Below are positions 13,362 through 26,110 of a stretch of DNA of 64,000 bases, in pieces. The notes under the pieces were generated by a model that ran no database searches, was not told where the DNA came from, and saw only the letters and a program-made list of their open reading frames with translations. The translations under genes were made by a program, and so were the position numbers. Position 1 is the stretch's first letter. Each line of letters begins with the position of its first letter. The stretch spans positions 310,001 through 374,000 of the forward strand of contig NW_026515504.1 in NCBI RefSeq assembly GCF_014898815.1. The letters are read 5' to 3'. The stretch is from Panonychus citri (Eukaryota > Arthropoda > Arachnida > Trombidiformes > Tetranychidae).

Positions 13362-16300
13362 TTAGTCTATATCTCTGATGGACATTTGCATGATTCTGGA
13401 GTTTCCTTTATCATTTTTGTAAACTTGGTAATATTGTTCACACCCTGAATCTCTGAGACATCTAAGGAATTGATCGTCATGGGTAATTATCACTAATTGG
13501 AAACGATGATGACGATGTAATTTAACAATATTTGTAACGGTATCGGCAAATGCTTGGATATTATCCTTATCCAGATTGGTTGTTGGCTCGTCCAAGGCCA
13601 AAATACCACAATTAATTGAAAATATCTCGGCTAAAGCTAAACGAATTATCAATGAGGCGATAACCTTTTGTCCAGCTGAGCAACGACCTCTCATGTCCAT
13701 TTCCACTTGTTCACGAACCATAACAACTCGATAATTAAATGATCGACGTTTATCTGAAGCTGATCTTTCGGTTTCCGTGTCCGATTCAATCTTGATGAAA
13801 TCGATATCATTTCCACGATAAGCGTCTCTCCATAATCTGCTAAGATACTGGTTAATTTCAGCCATCTTCTTCTTGTGGAAAACCATAACTGAATGGTCGA
13901 GAGCTCGATACAATTTATTAAGATCTTCACAAATCGTTTCCATCTCAACTGATTCAATCAATTTAGATTGAAGGTTGGTCTTTGCTTTTACATATTTTTC
14001 AGAACTCAAATCTCGTTCCAAATCTTGAATTTGAGCGATTATCGGTTCTTGTTTTCCTTTAATCTGTTGTAATTGTTGATATTTTCTTGGAATTGTTTCT
14101 CTAATTGTTGTTTTTTCTTTTGAAGGGCAACCGAATCTGCTGCACCTCGTTTCTCAATCTCCTTTGACAATTTTTTCTCATATTCGGTTACTTTTTCAAT
14201 TCGCTCAAGAAGTTCAAGATTGTCTTTCAAATTTCGTTCACCCAATTCAACTTCATTGATTTCCTTGCGAAGCGAATTACAAATTTTGCTGAGATTACTT
14301 TTATCATCGTTAATTTGATTTATGTCTCTTTTGATTTGATTGAATTTTTCTTGTAAATCTTTTAGCTGAGCATCAATATCATCCATAAGATAAGAAGCAA
14401 TGTCTTCCCCAATGGCAGCGAAATCGTCGAGGTAACGATTTAATTTCGAGATAATTGTTTCAGATTGTTTACGCTTCGATTCCTTTTCGTCGACCACTGA
14501 CTTTCTTCTCTCGATTAACTGCTCCAATCTTGGTTCAATTGATTTGATTTCATCTTCAAAAGTGATCAACTCATTTTCCAATGAGTTAACTTGTTGACGC
14601 AACTCTGAACATTTCTCTGTCAATGCAACTTGTTTTGATTGGCCTCTTTCAAGTTTCAATTTTTGATCTTCAAGAGCAAAAATTTGCTCCTTTACTTGAC
14701 TAATGAGCTTTGTTGCTTCATCTTTTTCCTCTTGGTATTTTTTGAGCTCATCTTCTAATTGCTGGGCATCATTTATGAAATCATCCAATTCTCCACGAAC
14801 ATCGTCAAGTGACCTCAATGTACTATCAACGGTTCCAAGTTCTCTTTTACATTGTTCAATACGATTCTCGATATCTTGTAATGAGCGAAGACTATTGTCA
14901 TAACTTATCGCCTGTGGTTCTGCTGATCGAAGTCTGTCCAGCTCAAACTTATCCTTTTTAAGTTCACGATCATGAGTTTGAATTTTAGAAATTATTTCAT
15001 CCAATTTTTTTTGAACATCAAAAACTTCTTGTTTGATCTTTGGCATCAGCTCCTTATTGTTTTTTATCGATTCGTATTCACTTTTCAATCCAAGTAACTT
15101 TTCATGGAGTTTCTCCTTTTTACTCAATTCTTCGTTCACTTTCTTGGCCTCTAAGGGTAGTTGACGAATCTTTTTCACTAGACTATCTTTGACTTTGGTT
15201 CTATTTGACTTGAGATCAGTCTCACAAACTGGACATTTGGCTTCATTTTCGATGATGACTGAGTACTCGGATAAAAGGGACTCCGCTCCACTTGAGGTTG
15301 CACTTTTACTTCGAAGACTTTTAAGCTCAGAATCGACTGAGTCCAACATCTGATCGAATGGAGTTGAGCCACAAATTGATCTCATTTTTGTTTCTTTTTC
15401 TTTAATTTCCTTCTTGCAGTTTTCATATTTCATCTTTACCATTTCCAATTGTGTCTCCAATTTTCGACGGTCAGCATTCAACGATTCTCCAGCAGTTTCC
15501 TTTGTTTTTAACTTTCGCTCTGAGGCTCGAATTTTGTTCTTAAGTTCATCGACGAAAGATTTATCAGCATCATTTTCATCAATACCAAGATCTTGTAGTA
15601 AATTGACATATTCAGAATAAATTGATGTCAAATTGTCTTGTTCTTTTTCCTTATTCTTTATGTGAACTTGAAGAACAGCTCTTGCCTCATTTTGAGCTAT
15701 GTGAGAATCTTTTTCCTTGTTGAGATTATCGATTTTATCTTTGAGAGTTTTCTGATCCTCGTACATTTCCTGGATAGATAATTGCAACTGGTCAATATCA
15801 AACTCGGACTCGAGTTTTTTACGTTGTTCCTTTTTCTCTTCCAATTGGGATGAAATTTCCTTGAGTTGACCAGATGAATGACTAATCTCTTTAAGTTGCA
15901 ATTGAATACGATTTGCGTCTTCGGTTTTTTCCATAATTGATTTATTGTTCATCGCAATTGACTGTTCAAGTTTACTTTTACTTGATTTTAATCTATCCAA
16001 TTGAAGATCAACCTCTTTGAGAGATTTTTCGTAATGACAAAGAGTAGATTTAAGCTCGCTTGTCAATTTATCTTTCTGAGAGTCCACCGAGTTTTGAATT
16101 TCCGCCAGAGCAGTTTCAGTATTTTCTTCAATTTCAATTGATTGTAAGCAATCAAATTCACTTAATCCTTCATCGAGTAACTTTTGTAGAATAGTTTTCA
16201 ACTTTTTCTTATCCTGAGAAAACTTTACTTGTTTTCCTTCAAGTTTACCTTTGGAAGTTGAGATTCGATTTAGTTGAGCATTAAGTTGACATAAATCATC

Positions 16301-17398
16301 TTCAGCTTTATCCAATTCGCTTTCAGTTTTTTTGAGTTGAGAATCTTTCATCTTGGTGTCATCAGCGAAATTGGCCATCTTCATTTTCAATTCTTCTTTG
16401 GTTCCATTAAAGGTTTCTCTTATATTGTCTCTCAGGTATTCGATACTTTTTTTCTGTTCATTTAACTTTCCTTCTAATCCAGAGATTACTCTTTCAACAT
16501 CAACGATAACCTTTTCCTTGGCTGCCAAAGATTCAAGCTCTTTTTTAATTGGAATTATCTCCGAATTCAGGGTATTCATTTTATCTTTGTATGAGGCTAA
16601 AGTTGCTTGACATTTGGCCAGACTATTGTTATACTTTTCAGCTTGCAGTTTATGTTCTTGAAACAGTTTAACTTCACCTTCATATTGAGCTAAACGTTTA
16701 GCATATTCAGTTCTTTCATCTTTAATCTTCTTCAAGGCTTTAACATAACCAGCTGATCCAAATAGCTGGTCAAATTTTTCCTTTAAGACTTTAGATTCAC
16801 TTAGAGGCCAATTAGAGTCTTCTTGATGGCAAAAGATTACATCAGATAAAACGGACTTGGAAACACCTATGAGATCCAACATGACGGAATCGATTTGAAC
16901 ACATTTGGTGCTGACTATTGTATCATCACCTCGTTTGATGATAGCATCTAGGGTTCTCATTTGAGGGACAACTTTACCAGATCTATCTCGTTTAGCAGTG
17001 AGCTCGATTGACCGAGTAATAACACATTCGACTCCATTTATATCAGTGAAAGCAAGTTTTACTTGTCCGCGATTAGTATGACCCTAGAAAGGAAAGAGAA
17101 TAAAAGAAAAGAGTAAATTTTCAAGTCTAATGAGCAAAAAAGAAAAGAATCTTAAAGGAAAAAATAAATAAAGCCAACTAACCTTAGAGAAGTGAAGGTC
17201 ATGGATCCAAGTTTTTCCTTTATTAGTGAACGGAGGAAATTCATTTGTGGCCGAATATCGAAGACACTCAATAAGCGTCGTCTTACCCGCTCCATTTGAT
17301 CCAAGAATTAACGTTAATGGAAAAAATTTGATCACTTGACGATCTTCTGGATCAAAGCTTCGGATACCAGAAACACTCAGTTTATTTAGACAGGCCAT
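13362..17398 (-). CDS. RAD50: DNA repair protein RAD50 (two exons, one frame break)
   Basis: ATPase subunit of the MRE11-RAD50-NBS1 complex, which tethers and processes DNA double-strand breaks in the nucleus. Exons are 17398-17183 and 17083-13362, with a 99-bp phase-0 intron. Residues 33-40 are Walker A (GSNGAGKT), the Q-loop glutamine is near 159 (CHQED), and a long coiled coil carries the zinc hook CPVC near 689-692. The C-terminal lobe has the ABC signature CSAGQK, Walker B LALDEP, the D-loop TTNLD and the switch histidine in ITHDD. The frame breaks near 14082-14085, where an A4 run (coding strand) would need a fifth A. With that base the protein is 1312 residues, which as I recall is the length of human RAD50. 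All catalytic motifs are present, so the gene is probably functional and the break an assembly error. The start is the first ATG before the conserved lobe. Confidence 0.96.
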
Positions 17399-17621
17399 GG
17401 ATTAAGACCTAAACTCACTAAATAAAGAAAAGTAAACAAAAAAGTAAAAATGTAACAATAAGAAAAATTAACACAATTAACTAATCAAGAAAATGAAACC
17501 AATTCTTCAGATCATCTGATGCAATCAAAAAGCTTTTTTTTCAAAAAAAACCGCGAAGTTTAAGGGACCGTCAACTAATTACGGCGAACAAAAGTTTCCG
17601 GATTAAATGAATCAATTAATT

Positions 17622-17775
17622 AGTTTGGAAAAATTTATTTAGTTACAATTAATAAGTTAATTTGAATTTTTTGATGGTACAGAAAAACATAAGAAGGTCA
17701 ATAAAGTAAAGAGTGAGAAATTGAAGTTGAAAATGATGAGCTTAAAACTTTCCACGCTAATTAATGTTAACCAAT
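17622..17775. repeat. Direct repeat, left copy (partner at 19663-19885)
   Basis: Starts with AAATTTATTTAGTTACAATT and continues through GATGGTAC, CAATAAA, GAGTGAGA and TTGAAGTT to CTAATTAATGTTAA. The same blocks recur in order at 19663-19885 with substitutions and small indels. This copy lies about 225-380 bp upstream of the RAD50 start codon. Confidence 0.75.
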
Positions 17776-17993
17776 TAAGCAAATCTCTATTATATCGTAA
17801 CGATATTATCGTTTACCTTTGAATGAAAATTAGATTATATCGTAAGCAAAAATTTCCATCAAGTTTTGCTCAACAAGTTAGTTAATTGTAGAAAGGTTAC
17901 TCATCCTTATCGTGTGTCACATTGTCTTTTGTTAATTTCTGCTTCTTTTCGAGCGATGTACCGATTAAAACTAATAACAACCGATCGGCACAA

Positions 17994-19149
17994 TCATCGC
18001 GAATGTACAAGTCCTGGTGCTGCCAATGCAAGAGATATTAGAAGAGTTATCAGATTAGAGATGAAATTGGGAGTAAATTGACAAACTTTTCCGATTGATA
18101 GACTAATATCAGTTGGACCAACTTTTTGCATGAAAATGTTAATCTTGAAAAGTGAGAAAAAAAAATGAGTTCAATAAGTTTGGCTGAAAAGTTCAGATTT
18201 TGATCTTCTCTTTTGAGAATTAATAAAATCACAGTTTTTACCTCGTTCTTGGCATCGGCTTGATAATCTTTAAATGATAATAAGTAAACCTTTTCATAGC
18301 AAAAGCTTGAATAACGATTAACCGAGACAAGGTGATAGGTTAATTGGATCAAATTGGTGAATGAAAGCATTGATCTTGCTACGACTTGACTTAAATTATC
18401 AGTTGCACTCATAAAATCCAAGAAACAGAGGAAATTTTCACAGAGGATATAAAAATAGATGCCAATGGTTGACATTGACAAGAAAGTGTCCAATTTAAGT
18501 GTCGATTTGGATGCTAACGAATGTAGGTGACGAATTGATCGAATCTGTTGAGAAGTGTCAGTATTTCGTCTAACTGTCAACAAGAGATGACATATAACTG
18601 TAAATGGAGCACATGCATTGATACAATTCGATATGATAAACTGTGATTGTAGAAACCAGGTAATGATGTCGAAAGTATTACATGCGAAGTGAAATAAATC
18701 CCTTAGAATTTTATCAAAATTGTCAATGTTTCGTTCTGATTTAATTATTGTTACGGCAAATAAACCAAATAATTCCAGTGTTAAGATAATGTAATTCAAT
18801 AATCGACTATAGAGACGTTTCTTTGCAAGGAAAACAATTGAAAGTTCATTTTCCATTTCTAGAATTTGCTGGTTAATTCTAAGAAATTGTTGATAATGTG
18901 ATCGCCGAAATTGTAGAAATATCATAACGAATCCGTGTAAACATGGAAGATAAAACTTCGAATCCGCAAGGTTTTACCGTTATCATCAAATGGATTCCCT
19001 TCAATCAGCATTTGCCCAATTCCCATGACGAAATAAATAAACACCAATAACCAAACCGTAAGCGAATGGATTATTTTATCTTGAGATGAGAAAATCAAGG
19101 AAATAAAGTCTCTTGGATTAGTCGATTTCATTTCGTTAATTATCATCAT
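17994..19149 (-). CDS. Gustatory-receptor-family chemoreceptor (frame break)
   Basis: Predicted multi-pass membrane chemoreceptor of arthropod gustatory-receptor type; the ligand is unknown. Exon 1 is 19149-18242 and the last exon 18143-17994. The intron between them is phase 0, joining ...AKNE to INIFMQ, and the C-terminal helix reads IGKVCQFTPNFISNLITLLI. Hydrophobic helices recur along the protein (WLLVFIYFVMGIGQML, CLHGFVMIF, YIILTLELFGLFAVTII, TIGIYFYIL). The start is the first of two adjacent ATGs. The frame breaks near 18972-18975, where a TTTT run (AAAA on the coding strand) lacks one base; upstream the protein reads GNPFDDNGKT and downstream LADSKFYLPCLHGFV. Restored, it has 352 residues. 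Assembly error or a young pseudogene are both possible. The family call rests on topology, the C-terminal phase-0 intron and resemblance, not on a profile search. Confidence 0.65.
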
Positions 19150-19662
19150 GATCTAATCCATTGATAACTTTGAGCAAAAGTATTGAGAATCAGTTGATCA
19201 ACGTGAAAATAACGAGTAACGTAAACATCAATTTTGGTTAAATGTAACAATCGAATTAGCTTTAATTAGTCTGATTGGTAAATATAATTTAGCTTAAGAC
19301 TTGGAGTTTCAACTAATTATTTCTATTTAATATTGGAGAAAATTAGACATGCAAATTAATATCGAATTGACTTCGCCATTTAATTTGTGGTTAATTGTGT
19401 TGATAGAATATGCTGATTGCTAATAGTGGGATGGAACTTAAATTGTCATCAATGATTGATTAAATCATTTGTATTTCTCTTTTAATATAAAAATAGAAAA
19501 AGTATTAACATTAAGATGTTGTTGTCAAATGAGTTGATGAAAGTTCTGTCTGATTATCAATCAAAGTTTTTTTTGTATTCCAAATTAATTATTGATTGGA
19601 AAAGTTTTCTTCGATTGTATTGCAAATGCTGATCAAATAGACTTGTGGATTGATCAAATAAA

Positions 19663-19885
19663 TTTAGAAAAATTTATTTAGTTACAATTATAATAAGTTT
19701 TTTTGAATATTTTAAATGGTACAAAAAAAACATCAGATCATCAATAAATTATAAAGTGAGAGTTGAAGTTATGAGAGATACAAAATGTTGGGGTTTTGTT
19801 TGTGTGTTTCCAAGAAAATGATTAGTTAATTTGATAATGATATTTGGTTGGTGTTTAAAAAATAAATTTCCACATTAATTAATGT
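19663..19885. repeat. Direct repeat, right copy (partner at 17622-17775)
   Basis: A diverged copy of the repeat before RAD50: AAATTTATTTAGTTACAATT, then AATGGTAC, TCAATAAA, AAGTGAGA, GTTGAAGTT and TTAATTAATGTTAA. It contains an insertion relative to the left copy. It lies about 510-740 bp upstream of the gustatory receptor start and downstream of the M13 peptidase stop. Confidence 0.75.
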
Positions 19886-20066
19886 TAATTTGTTGATTCT
19901 CAATGGTTTGGACGGGATGATTAAATTATTACAACTATAATCGCATTTAACTTAAGGTTTTTAAATTAGATTCTTGGTGAATTCACTTTGGTTTTGTTTT
20001 TACTTTTCAACAGTCGATCGATGATGAGGAAGAAAAAATTGCCTTCGAATTGATTGATGATTTAAT

Positions 20067-23000
20067 TCACCATAATTTACACTTTTGCTCTGGATTCATC
20101 AATGATCCTCGAGGACAATTAAATACTCTGGCAAAATTATCATTGTTCATTAAAGTTCCAATAACTCTGAATCTCGATGGACTATGGACACCTTGGAGAA
20201 TTGAATTTTTAAGTGAGGCCGGTCTTTCCTTTTCACACCAAATCTAATTGAAAAGAAAAACAGAAAAATAATTACAATTCATTCATAAAAGTTAATTGCT
20301 GGTTAAATTGCAAATTCTTACAGAGGCAAATGAGAGGAAAAATAATTGATCGGATGTGAAAGAAGACATTGGTCCAGGTAATCTTTCATTTCTTGCTGAA
20401 ACTGAGCGACTAATGAACTTTTTATAACCCTGAAATAATACAAAGAAAATTCATTGTTGATTAATAACATAATTTAAATTATCTTCATGATGGCCTACAT
20501 TGAAAGCTATGTCAATCCCTCCATTGTCAGCAATATTTTCTCCTTGCGTATTAATCCCATTAATTGATAATCCAGTATCTGGATCGACCATCTGATCATA
20601 TTGATCAATGAAACATTGAGCTCGTTCATTATAACGTTTAGTTGAACCTGGTGACCACCAATTACGAAGATTTCCATCTTTATCATGTTGTTTACCTGTT
20701 TATAAGAATAGATTTAAATAGATTTAATTGTAAACCAATTTCCCTCTCAACGAGTTAGTTAAAGAGATAATCAATCAACCTTCGTCATCGAAAGAATGAA
20801 TTATTTCATGTCCAATTGTTTTTCCGATGCCACCAAAGTTGAGAGCATCCGGAACATCACTAGTAAAAAATGGAGGACCCAAAATGGCCGCTGGAAACTC
20901 TGAATCGATAATTGATAATAAAATATTTGCATCACATAATAATCTTAAAATATGTTAGTTCTAAATACTCACGGATGTAATTGAGATCAATGTAATTGAA
21001 AGCGTTGACTATTGCTGGTCCTGACAAACGACTGGTCATCGATAACATAACAAGCAAAATGAAATCAATATTAGATTCAAGTTCGAGATTTGAATATTAA
21101 ATTTACTTACACAGCATATCGATTGACTCGATAACGAAGAGCTCGAACCTTTTTACTTGCATCGATTTTTTCAAATTTTAATATAGTTCCAATGAAGTCA
21201 CCTGGCATCACAGTTTGCTGAGAACAAGTTAATTGTTACAATCAATTAGTAATCAGTAATTTGTATTGGAATGAAAATAGTATTACCTCACTATAAAATT
21301 TTTCTAATTGTTCATTATCCCGAATCCATGGTTGATAAGCGACCACAGAGACCATATTATTTAACTGTATTCAATATTAAGGTAATTAATTAAATGTATT
21401 AATCAATAGTTAATTGAGTTAATGGTATTCACCTTCCGTTTAGCTTTCTTTCTGGTTAGTGGATCCATCCAAGTCTGTTTATTGAAAGCTTCCTTTAGAG
21501 AGTCTTTAATGTATCTTACAAGAGTTTCCACTTTTTTTATATTAGTCGAATTGAAATAATTGTCTATGTAAAGACGACCCATAGCAAAGTGATAATAATT
21601 ATCTAATTGATTATAACAAAATTCCCAATCTTTTTCTGGTGATTTTAATCCTTTTCGAGCTTTTTGAAATTTAAATCTCAACTGACGGAATTGACTCACA
21701 GTATAATCACCAAAGCCCAAAATAAATCTCCAACCAAGGTAATTGGCTATGGTTCGTTCGGGTGTTTTACGAAGAAGACTCCCTAATTGCTTAAAGTAAT
21801 CACGATTTTCAATGATGAAAACATCGCTTTCAGAAAGGTCAGTGTTTGACCAACGAAACAAGTTAACCATTAAGGTTCGCCAGTTAATCTATAAGTTGAT
21901 TGAAATGAAAATTTATAATAAAAAATTAGCTCATACAAGAGAAAAGGATATGCGTCAACTTACCCCTTTAAACTCTCGTATTAGCCCCGAAATGGTCATT
22001 CGTCGATAAGGATTAAGTTGATCTTTTTGTAGAAGTCCAGTGTTAATTAGGGATTGAAGTGAATACTCAAATTGATATAAATTCTCGACATCTGAGTCAA
22101 TTCGAGCCTTTGAAAGTTTATCAACTCGTAAAAGTTCAATAATGTCTCTCATGTATCTTTTATAAGCTTTGGCAAATGTCCGAGACTCATACTCGTGGAT
22201 ACTTATGTCCAATTCTGGTGGGTCAAGCTGAAAAGAGCAAATCAAATAAAGAGTTTAATTAAATTGATTCTTGTAAAATTATCAAAAGAAGATTTAATCA
22301 GCTGACCGACTTACATAAATTGCACGCTGAGTGTTGTTCATCAGATCAACATCAATGTAAACTTTGACCAAATAATTAGCACCCAAGTGACTTTTCAATT
22401 TAACATAACTGTCAAACCAACTGTAGCCTCTTTTGTCCCATGATTTGTTGATCACAGGCCAACCTCCGATTGAATCGAGTATTTCATACAAAGAACCAAC
22501 ACCCACTTCATCTCTTCGAGTCTTGTCCATACATTCAGAATAGAAGTGAAGTAATCTACCGATGACCGGTGACCTGTGAACTCGTGGATTGTACTTTGAT
22601 TCTAGTAATTCTATAATTCAACAAGAAAAAATATCGAAAACTTTAATTAACTGATTTCATCTCTAATTCCTTTGTCAAAAGTTGATATCAATCAAATTAA
22701 GCAAAGGAGGTGAATTGATATTCAAAAATTAATTCACACTGAGTATGTAATTAAAGGTCAATGATTTGATTTTCTCGTAATATATGACATCATGGATTTT
22801 AAATAATCCATTCTGATGAAAAGTACACAGAAAACTTAATTAACTCTAATAATACAATCAAGTGATTGTTGAACAAAGATTGAATTGAATCACGTTTGTG
22901 AATTAATTAGTAATTCATTTGTGTCAATTTAGATTTTCCCTCCAAATGCCTTTAGGTTACTATGCCAAAGAAAAGTTAACAATAGTAAATGTTATTAGAA

Positions 23001-25632
23001 TGATTTGAAAATATGATGAATTAAAACAATATTTTAATTAAACTCAGTTAATTGTACTTAGAATTCATTGGAAACAATAAAATCACATTGGCTAATTACT
23101 TAATCATTATGAAAAACTGATAAATGAACTTTTGATGATGAAAAATAAAAAGATCCAAAGGTAAAATCCCTGGAAGGGGTTCGTTGATTTAATAAGTTAA
23201 TTAACTTACACTGAGTGTTAATCAACAATAGATGAAGTATAATTTGATAAGCTTATCGGGATTCCCAGTTAATCTGCATAACTGGATTTAATTGATTATA
23301 ATTACTTTTGACAGTTAATTAGCAATTAAATGATAAGATTTATGTTTTGTTTTTTTGATAACATTACTAAAAACATTTTACTAGATTAATTGTTAATTTT
23401 CTGGTCAATTGTTTTGCAAAAGTTTTAGACTCAACTAAATTGACCAAGCATAATTGTTGATTGTTGTTGGAAAAATTATCTCATCATAATCAAGGAAATG
23501 ACTATGATGATATTAAGCAAATATTTAATAACAATAATCAGCGTGGATTACAATTTAAAAGTGTAAGATTAAATTGCGGAAGGTTATTAGGTATTGAACA
23601 ATTTCAATTGGTAATTATCAGCAATCAAAACCAATATCAAATCCAAGACCATCAGTGACAAATTAATTTGATTGTTTACAATGATTTTGTCATCGAAAGA
23701 GTAAAGAAATCGCCATTAAATTAATTATATGATGAATGATAATCGTTCAAAAATACACATGATAAAGTGATAACAATTGGATTCTAGTGTTGACCTTGAA
23801 ATTGATAAGCAAAACGAAAGGATTTATATGGTTAATTAGCTATTAAACTGGTTGAGATAATCCTTGGAGTACAAGATTAACTTGTTAATGAATTAATTGT
23901 TCACTTGAGTAGATTAGGTGGATGAGTAGTTAAGATTAAGGTAAACATTAAAGTAAAGGGTTAGGTAATTGTACTGATGATTAAATCATCAGTTTATTGG
24001 CTTTTAATCAAAAACTTTGATTGTTCAGTTGTATCATCTTTTTAATTGTTATATTTACAAAGGATTATCAAGGTTATTATTTTTGTTTCAAACTTTCATG
24101 ATAATGATAAGTTTCACTGAGAACATGTTTATAATATCAAGTATTATCCATTAATCATGATATTAGTAAATTTGTATTGTATTTGCACTTTAGTTAGTAA
24201 ATTGTTTAAGGAAAGATTAACTTAAATTAATATCTGTTAATATTAGATCATCAACAACAATCAATTGCTACAATGATAATCAATAGTTAATATTAATAAT
24301 ATTATTATTATTATGATAACAATACGACGATAAATTGTTGAAATAAACAATTTTGTAGTAAATTGATTCTATCTTAGTTGATTAAACGATTAACAATAAT
24401 TGTTACAAGCAATCAACTTACGATACTATTAAATATAATATGAACCTAATGACCTAAATATTAAATTGTTAATTATATTAATAGTGATAATTATACCATT
24501 TGATATTTAGACTTTAATACATGAGATTATTTAAATTATTTTCGAGTAACAGCTTTGAAGTAATTACAATCCAATCTGATTGTAACTGATTAAGGATAAC
24601 AAGCGTTAATAGTTAATCTAAATTGTGATTAACTTTTCAAAATGTTTTCACTTTAATCATGTCAATCAATTTTGGGAAAATGTTTGATTTTGGGCTTGAT
24701 TAAAGATTTAATCGCCTTAATTAAGATGGACAATAGAGACGTAAAAAAAATTAAATTACAGAATTTGAATTGAGTTAAATTGGTTCAAGAGCAATTTACT
24801 AATTGTAAATTGAAGCAGTATGGATTAGGATAAGAATTTTCTCTTTCTCAAATTAACAGGATCACAATTGAATTGACTTACTTTTTAATTGTTTCTTCAA
24901 TGTTAATCGAGATAAGGCCCAAACTGACCACCAACTTCTATCCTTGGGAATAACTGTTTTTCTAAGCCAATTACCACAAGAAAATTGATAAAAATCATCA
25001 CAAGGGTCAACACTAGTGTCCATACCATTCCAGATGCGATCAGCTGTAAGAGGAGAAGAAGATAGAAAAAAAAAGGATTGACCAGAAAAGTTCAAATGTC
25101 AATAGAAAAGAAAATGAGTTTTCTTCTCAACAATTCCATGTAATTTGAGATACTGTTAGTTTTCAATAAGTTAATGACCAATGGTCAGCATGTCAAGTTA
25201 CATTGACAAGATGAAAATTACATTGTAGATACATTGTAATAGTTAACAAGTTAATCAAAGTAGAGTTGAACATTAACATTTAGATAAGGCCACCACTAAT
25301 TGTTGATACTAAAGAGATTTAGTATCTTAATTAAATCTCAGAATTTACGTGATTTGAATACTAACCTGTTTCTTTACAAGCCTTTGTTGAGCAAATCTTT
25401 TTATCCTCATTATTATTAACATTCCGAGAGCCTGAGGTGGGAGGGAAGATTAAGAATAAGATTAAAGTAAACAACAATAATCAGATTTGAGTGATTATCA
25501 AATGATTTAACTAATAGTTGAGGATATTATAAACTCACTTATATCACAATTAGCCACTGACCATAGGAAGCAAGAGGCAATAAACGGAATAATTATCACA
25601 GGTAAAAACAGAGGGAAATAATGTTGATTCAT
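20067..25632 (-). CDS. M13 family zinc metallopeptidase (neprilysin-like), 13 exons
   Basis: Predicted secreted or membrane-anchored oligopeptidase that cleaves small peptides outside the cell. Exons: 25632-25539, 25431-25366, 25043-24882, 22610-22315, 22227-21964, 21888-21433, 21364-21287, 21217-21111, 21031-20973, 20899-20780, 20695-20499, 20429-20322 and 20243-20067. Every junction keeps phase, and the sum is 727 residues, close to the usual 700-750. Residues 1-25 are hydrophobic right after the start, so a cleaved signal peptide is likelier than a type II anchor. Family marks in order: DPCDDFYQFSCGNW; VNAFNY (usual form NAYY); the zinc site HEIIH inside GKTIGHEIIHSFDDEG; ENIADNGG with the third zinc ligand; and the C-terminal CKLW. 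All zinc ligands are intact, so it should be active. Intron 3 is 2.3 kb; the others are roughly 50-325 bp. Confidence 0.95.
22611..24881 (-). other. Intron 3 of the M13 peptidase
   Basis: A 2.27 kb intron between phase-1 ends. It is AT-rich with many TTAATTG-like words. No nested gene was found; the open frame at 23461-23658 is Asn/Gln-rich and lacks an ATG start. Confidence 0.8.
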
Positions 25633-26048
25633 AACGAAAGTGACAATCAAATGTGATTGTTAGAAAAGAAAAAGTTTATCAAATTGTCAGTTGGAATTGA
25701 TTTTTTTTCCTCTTCTTGATGATAAATTTTATTTTCACTTGTAGAACACAAAATGACAATAAGACACAGTTGATTTTGTTGTTGACAAGTTTCCAGACTT
25801 GTTGATGATGAGTTTTAATGTCTATGGAATTTGTGTGACAATTTATCAGGATGAAGAAATTCACAATGAGAGAGGACCAATTGTTTCACTTTAGTGAAAC
25901 TTGACACAGGTAATGAAGAGAAAATGTCGCAATTGAAGACCAAGATGAGACAGAAAGGCTCATCTGTGATTGTCTACTAGCTTCATGGGAACTTTTCTTG
26001 ACTGGAGTAGATGAAGATGTTGAAGAGTAAAGAAAAATAAACACAGAG

Positions 26049-26110
<62 letters not shown>

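Noticed and set aside
17866..18081. Plus-strand open frame of 71 residues
   Set aside because: Antisense to the last exon of the gustatory receptor and starts without an ATG.
20050..20247. Plus-strand open frame that looked like a terminal exon
   Set aside because: It lies antisense to the last exon of the M13 peptidase (20243-20067), which reads in phase and ends in the family CKLW.
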